Positions 11,450 through 23,127 of a DNA stretch of 64,000 bases are shown here, one piece after another. This DNA is from Oidiodendron maius Zn. Taxonomy: Eukaryota > Ascomycota > Leotiomycetes > Myxotrichaceae. The stretch's first letter is position 1. The number at the start of each line of letters is the position of its first letter. The position numbers were made by a program, and so were the translations under genes. Under the pieces are notes generated by a model that ran no database searches, was not told the DNA's origin, and was given only the letters and a program-made list of their open reading frames with translations. Where the stretch lies: contig KN832875.1 of the NCBI GenBank assembly GCA_000827325.1, positions 1,426,001-1,490,000 of the forward strand, read 5' to 3'.

Positions 11450-12121
11450 AGCAATGAGAAAGGAGATACTACGTGTTGCATTGGTGTCTAATTTTATGAT
11501 ATCTAGCGATCTTAACGGACGTTGAATGGCACATGAGATATAAGGAGTTGATACTATCTCTCGTTTATTATTTCGACTCGTAAGGATGCAGAAGCCTTCG
11601 GGTCCTGATACGTAGCCTCTTTTCTGGAACATGCCGATCTGGACAGTTCTAGACTTTCATCGGCACCTGCAGTTTCAACTATTTTATGCACATCAAGTCG
11701 AGTACGCATTTAGGTCATAACTATCAAAGTAAAGCACAAAATAAAAAGGCCGTTGAGTTGGCCATGGCTTGTCATATATGAAAACGGCTGTGAAGTTCAT
11801 CGTTATTCAAAGGAATGAGGGCCCGCCCGTTTCCAATCGGGAGGACATAGATAGTATAAATGAAGCCAACTCAGACCATATCCTCTATCCCGTATATATA
11901 TGAAATAAGACAATGAAATATTCTGCTAATGCTTAGCTCCCGTCGGCTACAAATCCTGATACGACCAGCGCTATCTAGATAACGTTTACCAAGACTCTAT
12001 GTCAAAGTCTTTAACATAGCTCGAACCAACTTCGGAGGAGGACCTAGATAGATATCGAATCAGCCTTATGATCATGCAGTCCCCTGCCAGGCCAAAACGC
12101 ACCGAAAGGCTCCCAAATGCT
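11450..12121. other. Convergent intergenic region
   Basis: Holds the 3' ends of the amine oxidase gene (plus strand) and the DUF8035 gene (minus strand). The open frame on the minus strand at 11066-11632 runs into the amine oxidase exon and is a shadow. Nothing else seen. Confidence 0.5.
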
Positions 12122-13738
12122 TCATCGGATATATTTCGGGACGCTGATTGACATCCTACCTTTTTTATCTTTCTCAATGCGGACTCCAATATCTGGTTCC
12201 CTCTCTCTCCTAACCAGGGTAATTTCCTCCGACGGTCCGCCATACGAATCTCTGTCATACAACACCAACTCGGTCTCGGACGAGCGGCCGCTGTGGCGTA
12301 TGCGGCGATAGTCCTTTTCAGCGTATCTCTTTGCCTTTTCGGCCTCTAGGAGGGCGATTTCGGCTCGAACGACACGATCCTCGCGTGAGGAATGACGGGA
12401 ATGAGAATGAGAACTGACTAGAGCGAGAGGCCCAACTGCAATAGCATCTGAGTACTCCTCGCGGGGCCGACCGGCTTCAATGATGATGGGATTGTTGTGG
12501 TGGCTGCTGTGGTGGTGATGGTGTGGAGACGGGGATACAGATCGGGTCTCCACAATCTTGGTGTCACTCACTACTTCCAAACTTGGCTGCACAATATGTG
12601 GAACTGCAGGCGCTGTGATAATTTCGTGTGTGGTCTCACGGATGACCACCTCAGGCTCGGAGCGTACTTCGTTTTCTACCACGAGGTGCAATAGTTAGCT
12701 TGATTTTCATTTGTAAATCAAGAATCGTACATGGTGCTTGTAAAGAAAGGCAGGACAGATCTGCGGGATACAACATACTTCCAGATTTTTTGTAGTCCTC
12801 ACTCAACTTGATGACCTCGTCAATGTTTTCACGGCCAAGGGCCTTCTGAATAATGACCACATTGCCCTAGTTCTGTTAGCAGTCACCGGCGATGAGGCAA
12901 ATCCAGGACGAACCTCTTCCTCAAATGTATAACCTAAATCAATAATTGCCCTCTTGCTGACCAGCCTAGCAGGCATTCTCGTCTTTCCTTTCTTTGGGAA
13001 CTCGCTCTTGATAACCTCACTGAAAACACTTTCAGATCGAGAGCTGGTTGCACTGCCTCTGCTCCCGCTTCTTCGACGTCTCCTAATAATCTCTCTCTCT
13101 CGAACTCGTTCTGGGTAGCCCCTGAATTCCTCGTCTCCGTAGTAATCAGGCTCGGCAACCGCAATTTCTTCATACTCTCTCTCCTCATACCGTCTTGGGG
13201 GAGGTCCTCTCGCCCGAATTGGATTTAGCGGCGGGGGCCTGGGTTCGTCCGAGTAGGAACTCGGGGCAGGGCCGTATTCCTCCCTCTCGACAAATTTTGT
13301 TAAGTGCCTGCGATCAAATGATTCGAGGCTGCTCCGTCTCCTCATGAACTCAGGTCTCGCCGGCGGCGGGCCGGCCCGAGGCGGGCTATAGTATCTCTCT
13401 CGTTCCTCGATCGTAACGTTCTGCATCCTCTGCTGGGACCTAGGTCTCTCCCTAGCATGTCGTGGTTCATCGTCAATATATTCTCTTCTCTCGTATCTAT
13501 CTTCCTCGTAACCGCCTCTAGGGCCGATTCGTTCCCGTTCGTAAACCTCATCGATAGATCGCTCTCTCGGTCGTCCACCGCTATGTCCACCCCCAGAGGA
13601 GTAACGCGTTTCGCGTTCTTCGAAGTGTTCTCGGACATCTGTGCCATGGCGGTCCCGGTCCCTCTCTATCTCAAAGCGCTCTGTGTCCCACCGCTCCCCA
13701 CGTCCGTGGGCAGCATAGCTGTACCGCTCCCGGGACAT
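12122..13738 (-). CDS. DUF8035-domain protein, arginine/glutamate-rich
   Basis: Conserved ascomycete protein of unknown biochemical role. Minus-strand exons 13738-12914, 12866-12779 and 12675-12122 encode 488 residues. The first 250 residues are highly charged and disordered, rich in RERE/ER/RY patterns typical of nuclear RNA-associated proteins. The conserved core begins at MPARLVSKRAIIDLGY (about 259), crosses the first intron and continues through VVIIQKALGRENIDEVIKLS to DYKKS, matching the DUF8035 pattern. The C-terminal third has a His-rich run (SPSPHHHHHSSHH), an Arg/Glu/Ala helix and ends in SISVPKYIR. The start is the first ATG, MSRERYSY; the open frame extends upstream only through a non-ATG codon. 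A nuclear location is inference. Confidence 0.85.
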
Positions 13739-14650
13739 GGCGACTGATGGTTCGGTATCTGTGGCTCCTGCAGGACCTTTCTTCTGATGTATTAGGGTTG
13801 TAGGCGAAGAGTTTGAAGTTCTTCTGGCTATGCGCAAGGAAGGCTCTGTGGGAACAGCTTGTACTATTTAGGTACGGCGTAGACTGGTTGTCCTGATAGT
13901 AAGGTTGCCCCGCTATTGGCAACTGGCGCGGAGAGGCTTGCACGGATAGCCCGCTGTGTGCGACGGTTGGCAGGAAGTTCTCGCTGTTTTCGAGAGGAAA
14001 TCAAGGCGGCTGGACGGAGGAAGATCTTTTTTTATTATTGAAGGTTGGCTGCAGGAAGGAAGAGTGAGGGTGGAGGCTGGCGCTGCTGGGAAAGCGGGTT
14101 CGAAAAGACTTGGCGCCTCAATGAATGGGAGATTTCCACGTGATTATTGTTCAACTGCCCCAGCCTTGTGGGTCTACGGTTCTATCTTGAGAATATTTGC
14201 AATACTACAGACAGTTTATGTATGCACTTGACAATGATTTTACACACAGGACTGGTGTTGAATCAAAATCCCGATTTCAGGGTGTTGGCATGACCCTGAT
14301 GACGTGGGGTTTGGCCACCGACGCAATCGGCATACGAGACATTGGGTACGAGGAAAATTGAAGCGGGCATGCGAATGGACCAATTCGGGTAGTTTCTGAT
14401 TGAGATGCATGGCAGCCTAGGAATCGCCGTACTTTATTCCTAAATCGTTGGCGCCGGAGAGGACAGGTCGATTAAGGAAAGGTGATGAATTTTGTAAGAC
14501 TATGTGTCTGTCTACATTTACTGCGGTCGATCTAGAAGACGCCTCGAGTCCAACGCCGCGCTATGCTTCAAACCAGTCCTGTGTTGTGCAACTGCAATAA
14601 GAGACGGTGCACGTCTCTTGGTTGCATACCCAAGACTGCCCATCGCCTAT
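13739..14650. other. Intergenic region
   Basis: Promoter of the DUF8035 gene on the left and 3' flank of TFB2 on the right. Plus-strand open frames at 13956-14231 and 14504-14809 have no recognisable features, and the second overlaps TFB2 coding sequence in antisense. Confidence 0.5.
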
Positions 14651-16214
14651 CTATTTTGCCTTGCGGCTCTTGATGTGATCTCTCAACTGTTCATGCCTTG
14701 TTACGAAGAACATCCTCTTCGCATCGCTCTTCCACACCAGCACTCCGATCTCATCCGCATACTTCGCGCAGCCCTCATACTCCTTTTGGTTTTCAAACTC
14801 TTTAAATAGAAATCCCGGCGTAGCTTTCATTCTCTCATTCTCGATCTGCCAGAGTCTTATCTGATCGACAACCGTTGGAGGTAGCACAGGGCCACCAGCT
14901 TGTGCGGCGGCTGTCTTAAACAACTGGGGGTGGGCATGTGTGGTGAGGTATGATATGATCTGGTCAGATGTGATGCCATGTGAGATAGCTTGTCGTATTG
15001 ATTCTCGGGTTATACGGCCAGACACCATATTTGGATACCGAGAGCTGAGTTTTGTGAACAGAGAGAGAACAGCAATTTGCAGAGGGGAGGATGTGTAGGC
15101 ATAGAGGCGGTAGTTCGTTTCTATGATAATAAATCCTTTGGAGCCAGTTGCAGCAGTAAGTGCAGCATCAAAGCCAGCTGAAACGCTGCGGAGAGCACTG
15201 GCATCGGATGTAAGGGTTGTGGCCAGTCTCGTAGGGAAGAATTGAGTTGGTGTTGAAGGCGGAATATAGACAAGGCCGAAGTCCACTAAGTGTCCGAGCA
15301 TGCGCTGCTGAGATTCTGTAAGAGTGGTAGTATTATAGGCTCTGCCAAGCTCTAGAGACCCAAGCATGAAAAGAAACGACAGGACTTCGACATGATCCAT
15401 GCTCATCTGCATATATTAGCTTTAATCAATGTCTGGCAGGCAGGCAAACCTTCTCGGCATTTTCAATCCAAAGCAAGAGAAGTGTCCAAACTTGGGCATT
15501 GACTTCTTGTAATAGAAAGGAAAACCCGGCCTGCGTTATTCCTCCCCCGCTATGCCTCCCCTTTGTAACCAATTTTCCTGCCTCTAGCAAGTCTTTCACT
15601 GCTAGAGTTGGGCCTTGCCCATCCTGGCGCATTCCATCTCCGACGCTATTCACGACGTAATGCAATATACCTTCCCACTGGTCTCGCGCATATTCATCGA
15701 GGAATCTGAGATCCACATCTTCTATAACGTCGCTTGAAGGTACACCGAACGATTGATGGTCGCCACCGCCTGTCAGAGCAAGTTGTAAAGCCGATTTGAA
15801 GTTTTTTGTCAAGGATACGACCTGGGGATCTTCTCGACTTGGCGCGGTTATTGTAACTATGTTCAGACGTGATAGTAATGAGAGCGCTTGATCTTTTTGC
15901 CTGCGACTTATTAGCAAAGGTTTAGGAGATAATGGAGATCAACGCTCGCCTCTTGCTACTTGGTTGAACCCAGAGATCGAGGTCGGTGAGGGGGAGTGGC
16001 TTGCTCATATATAATAACGCCATAACAAAAGTTTTTGCTACTTCTAGTCAGTTAAGGTATCGCAGTATTAACAGACCTTATACCTACCTAGATGAGGAAG
16101 CATGCGCCTGAAGATAGCCAAAGAAGTGGATGGCTGCTGGTACAAACGCCTGAACGTCGTCCCTGGCAGGCGCTCCAGGTAGTCAAAAGAAGCGAGTGTC
16201 GAGACAGACATCAT
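14651..16214 (-). CDS. TFB2: TFIIH subunit Tfb2 (p52)
   Basis: Core TFIIH subunit that binds and stimulates the Ssl2/XPB translocase in promoter opening and nucleotide-excision repair. Minus-strand exons are 16214-16088, 16040-15944, 15900-15450 and 15406-14651 (476 residues). The start MMSVSTLASF leads into the family signature DYLERLPGTTFRRLYQQPST; then VAKTFVMALLYMSKPLPLTDLDLWV, then WIENAEKMSMDHVEVLSFLF at the third join. The C-terminal Tfb5-binding region contains GFIIIETNYRLYAYT. The second donor is ambiguous: a GT at 15943 (GTTGAT) or a GC donor at 15949 (AG/GCGAGC). The GC reading gives K-R-Q-K-D-Q and a 49-nt intron; the GT reading gives two extra residues and a 43-nt intron. Both keep frame. 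It is divergent from the thioesterase gene, with 200 bp between starts. Confidence 0.93.
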
Positions 16215-16414
16215 GAAGGTGTCAGAATCTCAATACTCGAAATGCTATCGAATGATCATTGCTCAGGGAAAGAGAGCTCTGCGATTTGGTTCTCGGATGT
16301 AGCCTGATATACGATATTATTTCTCGGGTGAGCACGGACCATCTCGTCGTGGGGCAGCTTTCAACGCGTCTCTATCAAATCAAGTTTGGAGTGTTTTCTA
16401 CACATTTGGTCAAG

Positions 16415-17415
16415 ATGGCAGCTCTCAGGTTTGTGCGGTCGGTAAGTGCAATCACTCCAGTACTCGTATAATTTCTAACTCTTGAGCAGGTACTTAAATC
16501 GTTTCAAGCAGAATCTGGCCTAGAACCAAGGTATGCCAAAAGCTCTTATTGATACTCTGCTGGCTTCCTTTATTCCCTTTGTACACCTTAATCAAGTTCA
16601 AATAAAGAATCTATATCGACATTAAGTACTATTTCGTCGTTATATTAAAGTGTTCCAGATCTACTTAAATATTGGCTGACATGTTTACTCTTAGACTGTT
16701 TGGAGAAAATGTAAGCATTCCGATACATGAGCCTTGGCTCACTAACTGCAAGAAATTTCTTCTAGTATAACTCACCGTTTTGATAGATCCGGGTTACCGC
16801 TGCAGAGCCCGGTCGTGTTTATTTTGAACTTGATATTAAGAAAGAGCATACTGTGGATCTTCTCCATCCCACTCCTAACTCAAAAACAGCTAATTCTTAT
16901 CCTAGAATCGATTGAATATGATTCATGGTGGAACTATTGCAAGCATGGGTATTCCATTCGAACGTGAATGCCCTATTTACTTTCTAATTCTCAACCAGTT
17001 GATTTGGGGGGCTCTTTAGCAGTAGCATCCAAGGGACTCTTCGCTACTGGAGTATCTACTGACCTCTCCGTCACATATCTCAACTCCGGGGGGAAGGTCG
17101 GAGATACGATTAAAGCAGTTGTTACCTGCGATAAATGTAAGTGATAGTGAATACATAACCGAATTCTCGAAAACGCTAATTCTCCTTAGTTGGAAAGTCT
17201 TTAGCCTATACATCAATCCAGTTCACAAATTCCAAAGGAGAACTTGCTGCCAGGGGTAGCCACACAAAGTAGGCCCACTTTCCATGCTGCAAAACTATAC
17301 AGGATGCTGAACAAACGAACGGAATTTTTATTGACAAAATCATCGTAGATATATTGCCCATGCTTGGAAAGATCCTTCAAACATTGTGGAACAGTTATCT
17401 TCCACAAAACCGTAA
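16415..17415 (+). CDS. Hotdog-fold acyl-CoA thioesterase (THEM2/ACOT13-like)
   Basis: Probable small acyl-CoA thioesterase, likely mitochondrial or cytosolic. It is split into eight tiny exons: 16415-16441, 16490-16530, 16695-16710 (16 nt), 16787-16852, 16906-16948, 16999-17136, 17190-17268 and 17349-17415, summing to 158 residues, the usual family length. Every join keeps frame. The spliced protein reads RVTAAEPGRVYFELDIKKEH, then the catalytic stretch NRLNMIHGGTIASMVDLGG (His at about 57, Asp at about 66), then SVTYLNSGGKVGDTI and a Gly/His C-terminus. The acceptor at 16786 (GATAG) is preferred over TTCTAG at 16775 because the latter leads to a stop. Uncertainty is confined to the third exon. 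Confidence 0.85.
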
Positions 17416-17788
17416 TGGCCCTGGTCGAAAGTTGACTTGACCAATTTCATCAACAATACCGAAAAACATCTAGGTAAAGTGTTAATATCATCACAGTAGA
17501 TAGCTAGCTGCTTGGAGTAGAAATAGTTTGTCTTAAAATACACGGAGGTTGGCTTGCAAAGCCATAAACTTGTTTGCCATAAGGATCGTTGGAATATCGT
17601 CCAACTTGCCAAACCCCTGGATCGAAGTCATATAATCTCACAACACAGTTATGTTCCCCGTCCATCTAGTTCAACTACTCCAAATACCAAACCACAATAC
17701 TGTCCTAGCAAGGGCAACAACTTCTGAGCGACCTTAACGCAACTCATACAATTAATAATATGCCCTCCTCCAATATGGGCATAACCCC
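17416..17788. other. Convergent 3' flanks
   Basis: Short region between the stop codons of the thioesterase gene and the 17789-19144 gene. No further coding sequence is supported. Confidence 0.5.
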
Positions 17789-19144
17789 TCACTGGGAATC
17801 CAGAAAGTCGACCATGGAATTTTTTCTTTTACCCATTCCCACAGAAGTGTGAGGTCCAAGTCCGGTGCTATTTCCCCAAGCCATTGCTTTGCCAACCCGT
17901 CCCAGCCAGCCGCCTCGACCATCTTCCATCTTGCCACCTTTCGGTAGTAAGTGTGGCTTACGCTCTATCCTTGCAAAATGAAGCTGAAACTCCCATAGGC
18001 TTTTTTTGGCTTCGTTCGTAGCACAAAGAGATTGTAAGTGATGAAATGCTCGAGAACTCCTTTTATCGTGTTCTTCATCCTTGCTGCGAGATATTCTACC
18101 TTGTGGGTAAGTGTTACCACCCCCCGCTTTAGAAGGTCTCAATTTGGATCCCGGTATTTCTTTAGAATTGGGAGTGGGAGTAGAGGAAAGAGAGGAGGAG
18201 TCCGAGTCATCTGTGGCATATTGTTGTGCTGCTTCAGAGTTCACGAGGAAGTTTTCATCATGGAAACGATCGCAAAGCGCCTGAAAGCGCCCACACCAGT
18301 ACGAGTTCATCTTGGATGCATGAATCTGGTGCATAGATGATGTAGACGCAAGAATTATAATGTTCTCAGGGTCGCAAGTTGTGACTTTTACTGGATGTGT
18401 AGCAGTGATCGAAGCTTGGCGACAATCGTCGAGACTCAGGCTGGCGCGTGAGAACGATGTAGTAAAATTAGAAAGTATTCCAATCGTCCGAGACTTCGGA
18501 AGATGAAGCGGAGGCCTATTGGACGTATAAATGGCATCGTGGGGTCTCTGGGCCTTCTGTTTTTCATTCTGAACAAGTTGTTAGGAATAGGCAACAACAC
18601 ACATGGGGTTGTGATGCGCAGGATGTATTCTATAATAAACATCTCCATTTGGCATATATGTAGAGGATTATTGACAGGGCTTACCTCTTTACGTGACTTT
18701 TGACTTGGTAATACCGGTATGCTAACATGTCGGTCTTTGATTGTTGCATTCCATACGGGACTTGGAATCCTTGTAGGAGTAAACTTCTTTATGAGAGGAA
18801 ATCGAGGCCGATTTTGTTGCGAGATCTGTTTGCCTATATCCACAGGAGTTAATACAGGTCGGCATATATAGTTGAATGGGTAGGAGATTATTTTTGCCGT
18901 CCATACTCGGGTCATTTATAGAGGCGGACGCCGTAAGACTGGACCTAGCAATAGTAGGAGCGATATGTACAGGCTCGGGCACTGGGAAATTGTCTGCGGT
19001 TCGACGACGATAATAAGGATTATATCTATCTGGAGATGGTGGAAAACCCCGGAGCTGCCCATTCTCGCTCCTTGTTGTAGCATCGAAAGGCAGAACATAG
19101 CCTGCATAGTTGGTAGGCCGGTATCGACGTTCGTTGCTCGACAT
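17789..19144 (-). CDS. Conserved hypothetical protein, 388 residues
   Basis: Function not recognised. Minus-strand exons 19144-18907, 18833-18685 and 18568-17789; all joins keep frame. The N-terminal 140 residues are disordered and rich in Arg, Tyr, Pro and Ser (start MSSNERRYRPTNYAGY). The middle holds KSRTIGILSNFTTSFSRASL, resembling a Ser-rich fungal linker. The best folded candidate is SKMNSYWCGRFQALCDRFHDE (around residue 210), followed by a Ser/Asp/Thr run and a helical segment, SRAFHHLQSLCATNEAKKSL, typical of a small helical fold in otherwise disordered fungal proteins. No signal peptide or membrane span. It converges with the thioesterase gene on its 3' side. Confidence 0.7.
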
Positions 19145-19786
19145 ATTTTGCTTTAAAGTAGCGACGGAAACACTATTGCCAATCAAAAACTAGTCGTCAC
19201 ATCCAATATCAAGCTAAACTCTTCTTTAATTTAAGGTGTTGCAGGCTAGGAAAATTTGTTGATGTGTTATGTTTTTACTGAGGTTACCAGAGAGTTGCAC
19301 CATGAGGCAGTTAACTTTGCCGTATGTCAACAATATCACTCGAAGTGAATTGTGAGCTTAAGTTAGGTTTTTGACCGCGATTCAATGACTTCATTTCTCT
19401 ACAAGCGATGGAAAGAACAGAAAGGATTATATCGTCCGATTTCACGGCTCGACGTCGAGCCTTCCGTATTTGATGCATCGAGTCATGACCTTCAAAAGTC
19501 AACTTTATATTGGTTCAAATAGCAGGTCATATTCTGATATATTAGGTCCTTACGCAATCCATAAAAGAGAACACGAGCCAAAATTCATGCACAAGAAGGC
19601 GACGTATGCTTACCATGCTCAAGCAGTCGAGTAAGAGAACTGCTAAAGATGAGACGCTTCGTTAATTCACCATAACGATTATTGGCAAAATTTAATCTAA
19701 TTTTATTCGTCATTTTAGCACGCATTGATTTGGAATATAGGTCATGTCGCAAACCATTCAACCATCTCATTGATTGCCTTTACTCG
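19145..19786. other. Intergenic region
   Basis: Lies between two minus-strand genes; contains the promoter of the 388-residue protein gene and the 3' flank of the TANGO2-like gene. The minus-strand frames at 19311-19502 and 19585-19770 are short and featureless. Confidence 0.45.
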
Positions 19787-20887
19787 CTATAAGACTTCTG
19801 CTCCAATGCCGGGCGCGTGGGTTTCGTTTCCTTCACTTTCTGTATTCCATTCCTCAATTTGAAACTCAAATTTCATATCCCCTTTGCCTCTTTCTATGGG
19901 ATTTCCTCTTTCATCCCACAAGGAGCGCTCAAAGAATGTCACGTGTCCGTCCCAGTCCACGAGAAGAATCGTCTGCCTCTGGGTACCATACATGCCTGAC
20001 ATACAACTACTAGTTACCGCATCTGGTCGTTCTTCATCTCTTAACTCTGAACTAGATGGATCAGGTTGGTCTGCTTGAATTTGCATTGCCGGCTTGCCAT
20101 TCGTTGCTATCTGATCGCGCCTTGGCCTATCTCCACAGCTTGTTTCTTGGCCAATTGCGGGAATAAATATAGACTTTCTCAGCTGGTAGATATAGTCTTC
20201 AAAATCCTGACCATTCTGTTGTGGGAGAGTATCCGTGTCGAGCAAGGCGAATAATTTTCCAACCATCTCTTCTTCTCCTAGTCCTGCTTGGGTAACCTCT
20301 TCAATTATCTTCAAGAGCTTTTCCTTGCCGCTTTTGACTTTTGGCCAAGCAATCGGATCATCGTATGAGGTATTACTTAGACCATATGCCATACCTCTTT
20401 TTTCGAGGAGCCATGGCACGTCGTCTGGCCTCCCACTCCTGTTAGATAGAATTGCCAGCGGCTCCAATCCGGCCGCCATATCTTTTCGTTTTCTCAGCTT
20501 CCCACAAACTAACAAGAAGCCACCAACTCCCTTCACGCTGCCACTTTCCAACAAACGATGGACGAATTCTTGTGTAGTTTCCTCTTCAGGACCGGCCAAC
20601 CACGCAGTCACCATCCCGCCTCTGCTGTGCGTCCCTTGTACTGGATGGTCTGCATCAGCCAGATTTGTCTCGCGGTAGTTGGTAAGGACGGCGAAGCTTC
20701 CGGTCTTAGTGATGCCGAACCATGTACCTCGCTCTTCTCGTTGCATGTCTCGGGAAGAGAGGATCTCCTGGCCATTCGCCGTCCACCAATGTGGCCTGCT
20801 CGTTGGACGGAGGATGAATTCATCGCGGTTGTCGACGACGATTAGAGCGTACGATGGATGGGCGGTGGTAAGAAGGACGATGCACAT
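19787..20887 (-). CDS. TANGO2/NRDE-family protein
   Basis: Member of the NRDE (TANGO2) family, linked in animals to Golgi organisation, haem and acyl-CoA handling; the biochemical role in fungi is unsettled. A single exon of 366 residues. It starts MCIVLLTT, with Cys2 placed as in the family, followed by the name-giving NRDE at about 20-23 (VVDNRDEFILRPT). Further family blocks are SSRDMQREERGTWFGIT, LTNYRE, SRGGMVTAWLAG, GLSNTSYDDPIAWPKV and, near the end, MYGTQRQTILLVDWDGHVTF. A low-complexity insert (about 240-300) interrupts the C-terminal part. It is divergent from the REEP/Yop1-type gene with about 730 bp between starts. Confidence 0.9.
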   Translation of the reverse strand: MCIVLLTTAHPSYALIVVDNRDEFILRPTSRPHWWTANGQEILSSRDMQREERGTWFGITKTGSFAVLTNYRETNLADADHPVQGTHSRGGMVTAWLAGPEEETTQEFVHRLLESGSVKGVGGFLLVCGKLRKRKDMAAGLEPLAILSNRSGRPDDVPWLLEKRGMAYGLSNTSYDDPIAWPKVKSGKEKLLKIIEEVTQAGLGEEEMVGKLFALLDTDTLPQQNGQDFEDYIYQLRKSIFIPAIGQETSCGDRPRRDQIATNGKPAMQIQADQPDPSSSELRDEERPDAVTSSCMSGMYGTQRQTILLVDWDGHVTFFERSLWDERGNPIERGKGDMKFEFQIEEWNTESEGNETHAPGIGAEVL

Positions 20888-21619
20888 CTTTGTGGCGGTT
20901 TATATGGCGGGAGGCCTGTGACCTGGCTCCGGGAAGGGACGAAGAGATATATATGCGAAGAGTCAGGACCGCAAAGATAGGATAGAAGAGAAGCAAGGTT
21001 CAGAGCAGCGGTAGTAGGGTTACATCGGGACCTGCATCACGATGGGCCAGATGCCCTCCACGTATCGTAAGATTCTGTATGATATGTTGGCGTCGTGGCC
21101 TGCTGTTCTTTCCCAGAGTCTAGCAAAAGGTTCCGCTACCCAACGATTGACTGGGTACGTGTAGGCATTGAACAACTGTCAAAATTGCAGGTGGGCGCCA
21201 AGTCGTCCCTTGCGCGGGAAAGAAAGTTCACATGGAATGGCAAGAATGGAAGATTCAGCCAATAGTCCATTCATTGAACCCTGCCCTCGATGAGGTCTAC
21301 CTACGTAACTGCTTTCCGGGTCGGCTCTCCGCCCCGCAATCAGCCGGACGTTGGGGAGGCGGGGTGTGTATCTAATGCTGCGCTATTTCTGCACCGGCCC
21401 GTGATAAGAGTCTGCGCTAACCATCTTGAGGACCTCTGTCAGCAGCCCTGCGTGACCTCATGTCCTCAGGTGCCTCTTGAGTTCTCCTCCACTCTGTCCC
21501 CATCCTCATCTTCTGTACCCATTCTCTCTCCCTGGATGGGCGGATAAAACACCTCCTGATCGCCCTATGATACTTCTGTCAAACGCTTACCCAAATAACT
21601 ACGAGACGTCTCGTAAGCC
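20888..21619. other. Divergent promoter region
   Basis: Shared upstream region of the TANGO2-like gene (minus) and the REEP/Yop1-type gene (plus). The long pyrimidine-rich stretch at about 21470-21540 fits a fungal 5' leader. No gene is supported. Confidence 0.5.
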
Positions 21620-22803
21620 ATGCTCTTCGATACTTTCGCAAACCTCTTATCGTGAGTCGACCCCGCTATCGAGCTTCTCCATCCGCGAACAACGACAGCG
21701 GTGCGAGTGCTGGTGCTAATTTGGAAATTAGTTCGATTCCTACCTTTGTGTTTCCCGTGTTTGCCTCTTATAAAGCCCTCAAGACTTCGGACCCTGCGCT
21801 GTTGACACCATGGCTCATGTATTGGGTGGTGCTAGCGTGTGCCTTGCTAGTTGAGTCCTGGGTCGGGTTCATCCTTGTCTGGTAACAATATATCTATCGC
21901 TATGATCGAAACCTACAAGACTTTAGCTAACTGAATGTTGTTAGGATTCCGATGTACTCTTGGTTCCGCCTTCTATTTCTCTTATACCTCATCCTACCCC
22001 AGACTCAAGGCGCCAAAGTGCTTTACCAAGAACACGTCCACCCTTTCCTAACAAAGAATGAACTGGCCATCGACGCATTTATATCAGATGCCCATGACCG
22101 GGCCAAAGACGCTGGCCTTGCATACCTCAAACAAGGCATTAATTTTCTCAAGGAGCGCGTCTTCGGACTTCCGCCCGAACCCACCCCGCCTCCACCACCG
22201 CCCTCCGCTTTCAGCTATACACAAAACCTCCTCGCACGTTTCAATCTGCCCGCTGCACGACCAACTGTCACATCCAACCTTAGCAGTGCCACAAGTACTG
22301 CCGCTGACTTCTACACACTGCTCGCCTCCGCAGTGACTGCTGCAACATCTTCAGGCTCAGTAGCTACCGCAAGCCAAAACCGTGACCTTTCCAACTCTGG
22401 AACCCTCATACCACCAAATGTGCATGGTGAAGAGCGGCTTTCATTTATATCTGCGCAGCGCGAACGCCTATCTATTCTTCTCTCTGCTCTAGACAAAGAG
22501 GCGAGTGCAATTCAAACTCGATCCTCGAGACCTTCGACGTCGGTTGCCGAAGAAGTGGTTACAGAGAGATCAAGAAGTGCAATGAGCAGTAGAAAGAGCG
22601 AAACTGATTTTGAGAAAATTGAGGCAGAGAGTGGTACAGAAGAAGACGAATCCAAAGGTAAAAAAGCTCCAAAGATACCCACAGGGGGTAGTTGGCTGCC
22701 TTGGGGCTGGGGGACTAAGCCCGAAATATCAGACGTGAATCCCGCCACTTCAGGAACGATAAATGTAGAAGATAAAGGACAGAGCTCAGGCGTTGATTTT
22801 TAA
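21620..22803 (+). CDS. TB2/DP1/HVA22 (REEP/Yop1) ER membrane-shaping protein
   Basis: Endoplasmic-reticulum protein of the reticulon-like REEP/Yop1 superfamily that bends ER membranes through hairpin insertions. Exons 21620-21651, 21732-21881 and 21945-22803 encode 346 residues. The short first exon gives MLFDTFANLLS, then SIPTFVFPVFASYKAL. Hydrophobic stretches follow at TPWLMYWVVLACALLVESWV and IPMYSWFRLLFLLYLIL, ending with the family-typical QTQGAKVLYQEHVHPFL. The distal 230 residues are a long disordered Ser/Thr/Ala tail with a PPEPTPPPPPPS run and a charged segment, much longer than in yeast Yop1, so it resembles the longer fungal REEP paralogues. Confidence 0.88.
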
Positions 22804-23127
22804 TGGTCTCCTGTTTATAGGGACTCACTGTATAATGTACTTTTGGCGCGGGTTTTCCTGGAAGGGTCAGTAGACGAGCGTCTCACGGCTTGGGATAATG
22901 GGACGGATCCTGGTACTGTCATTTGCGATACGAACTGGATATTGTACTTTGGGTCTAATCGTTGAGTCCGCCGAGCATTTGTACATGGGACAATGAACTC
23001 AAAACAAGTTTTGCTCATTATGTGACAGGACTTGTATCAACCACCTACTTATCATTTGGTACCAATTCCTCCTGGTACCCTTTCATATCAGTCACCGATG
23101 ACCGAAGACCAGATAAGTTTGATGAAT
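22804..23127. other. Convergent intergenic region
   Basis: 3' flanks of the REEP/Yop1-type gene (plus) and the AtuA-like gene (minus). No other feature seen. Confidence 0.5.
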
